64,000 nt of DNA from Thalassomonas haliotis. Lineage in GTDB: Bacteria > Pseudomonadota > Gammaproteobacteria > Enterobacterales > Alteromonadaceae. Positions within the stretch are counted from its first letter, which is position 1, and each line of letters begins with the position of its first letter. This document shows positions 59,258 to 64,000 of the stretch, piece after piece. The notes under the pieces are model-generated. The model saw only the letters and a program-made list of their open reading frames with translations, was not told where the DNA came from and did not search any database. The translations under genes and the position numbers were made by a program. The DNA lies in assembly GCF_028657945.1 (NCBI RefSeq), contig NZ_CP059693.1, forward strand, positions 3,534,001 through 3,598,000, read 5' to 3'.

Positions 59258-60706
59258 TTATTTCATCGGTAACGTCGGTACATAAATACCGGCCATTTCA
59301 TGCATTACACGCACAACCTGGCAGCTGTAACCAAATTCATTGTCGTACCAGACATATAATACTGCGCGGTCTTCATCCACTATGGTGGCCTGAGAGTCAA
59401 CAACACCGGCATAACGCGAACCAACCAGGTCGGTAGAAACGATCTCATTAGAGGCGGTATAATCCACCTGGTTTTGCATATCCGAAGCCAATGAAATATA
59501 ACGCAGGTAATCATTTAAGCCGTCTTTATCCGTGGCTTCTTTCAAATTCAGGTTCATGATTGCCATGGAGACATTCGGGGTCGGCACCCTAATAGCATTA
59601 CCGGTTAGCAAGCCTTTAAGCTCAGGCAGGGCTTTCGATACCGCTTTAGCTGCGCCCGTGGTGCTGATCACCATATTCAATGGAGCACTGCGGCCACGTC
59701 TTGGTGCTTTGTGATAGTTATCAATCAGGTTTTGGTCATTGGTATAAGAGTGAATGGTTTCAACGTGGCCGTTGCGAATACCAAACTTGTCATTGACCGC
59801 CTTTAATACCGGGGTAATGGCATTGGTGGTACAGCTGGCGGCAGAAACAATTCGGTCTTCCGGCAAGATCATCTCATGGTTGACGCCGTAAACGATATTT
59901 TTAATGTCATCTTTGGCCGGTGCCGTCAATAAGACTTTTGATACGCCCTTTGATTGCAAGTGCTGGCCTAAACCTTCTCTGTCGCTCCAGATCCCGGTGT
60001 TATCAACCACTAAAGCATTGTTAATGCCGTACTCAGTGTAATCAATGTCCGCAGGCGATTTAGCATAAATAACTTTAATAAAAGCACCATTGGCTTTAAT
60101 AACATTATTTTCTTTGTCTATGGTGATGCTGCCGTTGAAAGCACCGTGTACCGAATCGCGGCGTAACAGGCTGGCACGCTTTTCCAGGTCATCTTCTTTA
60201 CCCGGACGAATGACGATGGCACGTAAGTTCATCTTGGCACTTGGGCCGGCACGTTCAATTAATAAACGGGCCAATAAACGCCCGATACGGCCAAAACCGT
60301 ACAGTACAACGTCCTGTTCCGGCTGCTCTTTGCCGCCGGTAACGATATCGGCTAATTCTTTTTCAAGATATTGTTCAATCGACAGGCCATTGGCACCGCC
60401 ACAAAATAAATAACGATAAGCCAGCTTACCGACATCGATACGCGCCGGCGATAACTGCATCTTGCTTAGGGCTTCGACAAAGGGGAAACTTTCACGCAAA
60501 CGTAATTTGCTTTCTTCATGTAAAGCCACTGATTTGTGGGCCTTGATAATATCAATGGCAGAAGCATTTACCAGGGGGCGACCATAAACCGATACTTCTA
60601 TGCCTTTATTTCTGAAGAGTTGCCCGATAATGGGTTGCATATTTTCAGCAAATGTTTGACGTTCTTGCCAGCTAGTCTGATATTTTTCCTCAAGATGAGA
60701 AGTCAT
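59258..60706 (-). CDS. Long-form glyceraldehyde-3-phosphate dehydrogenase
   Basis: A 482-residue GAPDH, against about 330 for the classical enzyme. The extra 130 residues precede the Rossmann motif VLYGFGRIGRLLARLL. The catalytic cysteine is in SAASCTTNAITP and the histidine in ETIHSYTNDQ; WYDNEFGYS closes the active site. Long GAPDHs of this kind occur in marine gammaproteobacteria next to a normal gapA and may serve the gluconeogenic direction; this role is inferred. The plus-strand lipoprotein gene is divergent from it. Confidence 0.92.
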   Translation of the reverse strand: MTSHLEEKYQTSWQERQTFAENMQPIIGQLFRNKGIEVSVYGRPLVNASAIDIIKAHKSVALHEESKLRLRESFPFVEALSKMQLSPARIDVGKLAYRYLFCGGANGLSIEQYLEKELADIVTGGKEQPEQDVVLYGFGRIGRLLARLLIERAGPSAKMNLRAIVIRPGKEDDLEKRASLLRRDSVHGAFNGSITIDKENNVIKANGAFIKVIYAKSPADIDYTEYGINNALVVDNTGIWSDREGLGQHLQSKGVSKVLLTAPAKDDIKNIVYGVNHEMILPEDRIVSAASCTTNAITPVLKAVNDKFGIRNGHVETIHSYTNDQNLIDNYHKAPRRGRSAPLNMVISTTGAAKAVSKALPELKGLLTGNAIRVPTPNVSMAIMNLNLKEATDKDGLNDYLRYISLASDMQNQVDYTASNEIVSTDLVGSRYAGVVDSQATIVDEDRAVLYVWYDNEFGYSCQVVRVMHEMAGIYVPTLPMK

Positions 60707-60896
60707 TGCATAAACCTTTTTATTTCAGTCGATTGAACGATAGTCTATTATCAATAAAGTTAATATAATATATGGGCACTAGCGTTATTTTAAGAAATAA
60801 TACTAGTGGATACCTTTAAGCGGCGCCTATTGTAGTCGAGTATGAAAGCTTACGCCACCGGTTACAGAATTATTTATCTCTTATATTGGAAAAAGA

Positions 60897-61703
60897 ATGA
60901 AATTACACCTAATAGCTGCAATTAGCGCTTTGGCCTTATCAGCCTGTGATAAAGGTCCTAATTTAGCTCAAGTATGTGATTCCCACCCCTTGATTTGTCA
61001 GGAGTTTAAGGAAGATAACTGGTGTAAAAAGGAACGCACCCAAACAATTTTTGCCGGTGCAGATTTACAGGATAGTCCCAGCGATCAATATAAATATAAT
61101 TTATTAATCGCCTATGAAAGCTACGCCGAGTGCGTCAGTTTTGCTTCGCAAATCGAGCATATCAAGTTAAAAGAAAAGAAAACCCGCAGAATTGACAATT
61201 ACATCAAGGCCAAAGAAAAAATTGAACAGCTCTCTCAGGAAACAGCCTCTTCAGAGCATCCCCAACTGTTGTACTTTCACTGGACCCGCTATTTAAACGA
61301 GCGTTCACTGGAGAAATTCCTCAGACTCGAAGGCTCTCCTGAGCTGGAAACACCGGCATCACAATTAAATTTGGCCACTTATTACGCCAAACGCGATCCC
61401 GACAAAACCCTGGATCTATTATTCCATGCCCTGGAGTTATACCAGGCGGGAGATGTGATCGACAGTGAAATATTCAAATCCCTGACCACGATTTTCACCG
61501 ATAAAAAAGAATATAAGCAGGCGTATATCTGGCTGAAGATCATGAGGCTCTATGATCCGGAAGATACCGATTTAACGGAGAAGTCGCTGAAAAATTATCA
61601 GGAGGCATTCCAGCTCGACAGCGATTTTCTCGACCAGGTAGCCGATACCACCTTAGATAAGATTAAAGCCGGGCAGTTTCACTCCCCCAACCTCAAGGGC
61701 TGA
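60897..61703 (+). CDS. DUF2989-like lipoprotein
   Basis: A 268-residue lipoprotein. The lipobox LSAC places the acylated cysteine at residue 17. The mature start (CDSHPLICQEFKEDNWCKKER) has the paired cysteines of the DUF2989 family found in Shewanella and Vibrio relatives. The rest is helical, with TPR-like spacing in LFHALELYQAGDV and EYKQAYIWLKIMRLYDPED. GGAAAAAGA precedes the ATG. Function unknown; probably in the outer membrane facing the periplasm. Confidence 0.78.
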   Translation: MKLHLIAAISALALSACDKGPNLAQVCDSHPLICQEFKEDNWCKKERTQTIFAGADLQDSPSDQYKYNLLIAYESYAECVSFASQIEHIKLKEKKTRRIDNYIKAKEKIEQLSQETASSEHPQLLYFHWTRYLNERSLEKFLRLEGSPELETPASQLNLATYYAKRDPDKTLDLLFHALELYQAGDVIDSEIFKSLTTIFTDKKEYKQAYIWLKIMRLYDPEDTDLTEKSLKNYQEAFQLDSDFLDQVADTTLDKIKAGQFHSPNLKG

Positions 61704-61780
61704 GCCGTTAGCTGAACTTCTACGTTTAGCTGCCATGGCATATGCCAAATATGCGGCTCTCTTACCAGACACCCGGCATA

Positions 61781-61830
61781 TAAAAAGGCACTTAACTCAC
61801 TCAAATGAAGTGGGTTAAGTGCCTTTTTTA
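61781..61830. terminator. Bidirectional terminator between the lipoprotein gene and gnd
   Basis: A long stem (AAAAAGGCACTTAAC with GTTAAGTGCCTTTTTT, extended by TCAC/GTGG) has A and T tracts on both sides. It serves two convergent genes. Confidence 0.88.
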
Positions 61831-61859
61831 CGAAAGCATATCTTTAGCTGGCGTGTACC

Positions 61860-63401
61860 TTATTTTTGCACCGGCGGTATTTCCACGGTTTTACGCTCGG
61901 AGGAAGACCACTGCACATGGTATTTTTTCCCTGCTGGCTTATCTACCCGCTCAAAGGTATGGGCGCCGAAGAAATCCCTTTGTCCCTGTAATAAGTTCGC
62001 CGGCAAGACTTCAGCGCGCATCGAATCGTAATATGATAATGCTGAAGACAAAGCACCGACAGGAATACCGAGTAAAGTCGCATCCGCTACAGATTTTCGC
62101 CAGTTACCCTGGTGCTCATTTAGCTGCCTGGCAAAGAAATCATCCAGCAGCAAGTTATCCAACTCTTCATTGCGCTCGAACGCTTCAGTGATCGGCTGTA
62201 GGAATACAGCGCGGATAATGCAGCCGGCCCGCCATATTTTGGCGATACTGGCAAAATTCAGGTTCCAGTTATGCTCTTTAGCCGCCAGTTTCATTAACTG
62301 GAAGCCTTGGGCATAAACACAAATTTTTGCGCTGTAAATGGCATCATGCAAGCGCTCGATAAAGGCCGTTTGCTCTGCTTCACTAAAACTCTGAGTTTGT
62401 GGCCCAGATAACTTCTGCGCCGCTTGAACGCGAAAATCTTTAAAAGAAGAAATCGAACGGGCATAAACCGCCTGGGCTATGGTCGGTGCCGGACAACCCA
62501 CTTCAAGGCTGCTGACTGCAGTCCATAAACCGGTTCCCTTTTGTCCGGCCTTGTCCAGAATAAGATCAACCAGGGAAGTGCCGGTATCAGAAGACTTCTG
62601 ACGCAAGACTTCCACCGTGATTTCCATCAGGTAGCTGTCCAGGGGACCTTGGTGCCATTTTTCGAAAATATCGGCAATATCATCGGTAGATAATCCCAAG
62701 CCGGAGCGCAGGATATGATAGGCTTCGCCGATGATCTGCATATCGGCATATTCAATGCCGTTGTGAACCATTTTCACATAATGTCCGGCACCGGCCGGCC
62801 CGATATAGGCAGCACAAGGGTCGCCGTGATTGATCACTTCACCGGGCTTGGAACGTTCCAGCGGTTTACCGGTTTGCGGGTCTACTTTCGCTGAAATCGC
62901 TTCCCAGATAGGTTTTATCCGGGTCCAGGCATAGGCAGAGCCGCTCGGCATTAACGCCGGTCCGAAACGCGCGCCTACTTCCCCGCCGGAAACCGCCGAC
63001 GAAAACAGAATAAAGTTATTTTTATACTTTTGCTCACGGGCAACGGTATCCATCCATAAGCTGTTGCCGGTATCGATCACGATATCATCCGCGCCTATGC
63101 CTGCACCGATCAGGTTTTCACATACTTGGTCAACTGGAGCGCCGGCGGGAACGGATAAGACAATAAGGTGGGGAGGTTTTAACTGGGAAAGAAGTTCGGT
63201 ATAGGAAGAGCAGCCATGAACCCGGGGATTATCTGAGTTATTTTCTTGCTGATCCTGTAAAATAACATCATTTACTTTTTCGCTGCTTAAATCAAACGCC
63301 GCAATTTTATAGCCGTTATCTGCCAGGTTAAGGACCAGGTTCTTACCCATTACGCCCAGGCCGATAAAGCCTATGTCACACAAAACCGTATCTCGTGTCA
63401 T
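61860..63401 (-). CDS. gnd: 6-phosphogluconate dehydrogenase, decarboxylating
   Basis: A 513-residue enzyme of the oxidative pentose phosphate pathway that converts 6-phosphogluconate and NADP to ribulose 5-phosphate, CO2 and NADPH. The cofactor motif GFIGLGVMGKNLVLNLAD, SSAVSGGEVGARFGPALMPSG, and the catalytic GAGHYVKMVHNGIEYADMQ are present. It is longer than the 468-residue E. coli enzyme. The ATG with GGAA seven bases upstream is used. Divergent from gapA. Confidence 0.95.
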   Translation of the reverse strand: MTRDTVLCDIGFIGLGVMGKNLVLNLADNGYKIAAFDLSSEKVNDVILQDQQENNSDNPRVHGCSSYTELLSQLKPPHLIVLSVPAGAPVDQVCENLIGAGIGADDIVIDTGNSLWMDTVAREQKYKNNFILFSSAVSGGEVGARFGPALMPSGSAYAWTRIKPIWEAISAKVDPQTGKPLERSKPGEVINHGDPCAAYIGPAGAGHYVKMVHNGIEYADMQIIGEAYHILRSGLGLSTDDIADIFEKWHQGPLDSYLMEITVEVLRQKSSDTGTSLVDLILDKAGQKGTGLWTAVSSLEVGCPAPTIAQAVYARSISSFKDFRVQAAQKLSGPQTQSFSEAEQTAFIERLHDAIYSAKICVYAQGFQLMKLAAKEHNWNLNFASIAKIWRAGCIIRAVFLQPITEAFERNEELDNLLLDDFFARQLNEHQGNWRKSVADATLLGIPVGALSSALSYYDSMRAEVLPANLLQGQRDFFGAHTFERVDKPAGKKYHVQWSSSERKTVEIPPVQK

Positions 63402-63612
63402 CAATTTATTCCAACTGTGAAAGATGAAGAAGCCAGGGGCTCCGATTTAAATTGAGCGTCATTGTAACACGCAAAATGGTGTAAATCCTACAAAATTACT
63501 GCGATAAAACCAATTAAACACCTATAATATAGTAATCATACGTAATTAACGCTTAAAAATTGATTCAAAACAGCTAAAAGATGATCTTTTGCTTGCAGTT
63601 TCTAAAAAATGA

Positions 63613-63627
63613 TGTAATTTTACTACA
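63613..63627 (+). promoter_or_regulatory. HexR operator upstream of gapA
   Basis: TGTAATTTTACTACA matches the HexR consensus TGTAATWWWATTACA at 14 of 15 positions. HexR, a KDPG-responsive RpiR-type regulator, controls central sugar metabolism including gapA in Shewanella and relatives. The site ends 24 bp before the gapA ATG. Confidence 0.7.
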
Positions 63628-63650
63628 TAAAATATTTACCGGAGTTTATT

Positions 63651-64000
63651 ATGACTATTAAAGTAGGCATCAATGGTTTTGGCCGCATAGGTCGTTTTGT
63701 CTTCAGAGCAGCAGCATTACGTAATGATATTGAAGTTGTTGGTATCAATGATTTAATTGATGTCGATTATATGGCGTATATGTTGAAATACGATTCAACC
63801 CATGGTCGCTTTAATGGCACGGTAGAAGTGGTTGACGGCAATCTGGTGGTTAACGGTAAAACCGTCAGGGTCACCGCCGAGCGCGATCCTGCCGCCTTGA
63901 AGTGGAACGAGATCAATGCCGAAGTCGTGGTTGAATCTACCGGACTTTTCCTTACCGATGAAGCAGCCCGTAAGCACATCGAAGCCGGCGCCAAGAAAGT
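63651..64000 (+). CDS. gapA: Glyceraldehyde-3-phosphate dehydrogenase, classical type (5' part)
   Basis: The first 116 codons of a normal-length GAPDH, cut by the window edge. The NAD fold motif [40 protein letters not shown] and [10 protein letters not shown] are unmistakable. GGAG stands six bases before the ATG. A HexR-like operator overlaps the probable promoter. The catalytic cysteine lies beyond the window. Confidence 0.95.
   Translation, partial: MTIKVGINGFGRIGRFVFRAAALRNDIEVVGINDLIDVDYMAYMLKYDSTHGRFNGTVEVVDGNLVVNGKTVRVTAERDPAALKWNEINAEVVVESTGLFLTDEAARKHIEAGAKK

Noticed and set aside
63480-63505. TGTAAATCCTACA as a second HexR site near gnd
   Set aside because: Only 13 bases long and out of phase with the 15-base consensus.

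Overview
The window is chromosomal DNA of a marine gammaproteobacterium of the Alteromonadales. Colwelliaceae (Thalassomonas or Colwellia type) is my best guess from protein style and gene order; no 16S gene is present to confirm it. Two blocks keep a gene order known from enteric and marine gammaproteobacteria: serC-aroA-cmk-rpsA-ihfB-lapA-lapB-pyrF, and gyrA next to ubiG-gph-nrdA-nrdB-yfaE. Nothing looks like a prophage, integron, IS element or CRISPR array.

Layout. 1-5458: end of a DMT-family transporter, then sbcC and sbcD (minus strand). 5740-8096: ybaK, mgsA and an orphan periplasmic binding protein, followed by the wreck of a membrane sensor gene. 8717-9771: a DUF1285 protein and a small ComEA-like protein. 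9897-20457: pyrF to gyrA housekeeping genes (minus). 20800-27335: an Mpo1/DUF962-like membrane protein, then ubiG, gph and the class Ia ribonucleotide reductase operon behind a tandem NrdR-box pair.

27348-51519 is the most interesting part: about 24 kb on one strand. It reads STAS, cheY, cheA, cheW, cheW remnant, cheW, a globin-PAS4-MCP receptor, cheR, cheD, cheB, and a membrane MCP carrying a CheZ-like DxxxQ motif. It continues with STAS, REC-PP2C-HATPase, REC-GGDEF, an orphan response regulator, two large hybrid histidine kinases and REC-GGDEF-HPt. The core resembles the P. aeruginosa Che2 / V. cholerae cluster III order (F7 class), with the heme-sensor receptor in the Aer2 position. The second half resembles an HsbR/HsbA partner switch joined to c-di-GMP synthesis. 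I infer a gas or redox sensing array that feeds a CheY output, a STAS/PP2C switch and cyclic-di-GMP.

51772-54038: yciB, yciI, an LprI-like protein and four tandem tRNA-Ser(UGA) genes. 54194-57316: tag, a Bax-inhibitor-1 family protein and tusDCBE. 57394-59037: a GlxA-type AraC regulator and a YjfB-like small protein. 59258-64000: a long GAPDH, a DUF2989-type lipoprotein, gnd, and the start of a classical gapA preceded by a near-perfect HexR operator.

All calls rest on reading motifs and gene order by eye; no database search was run.
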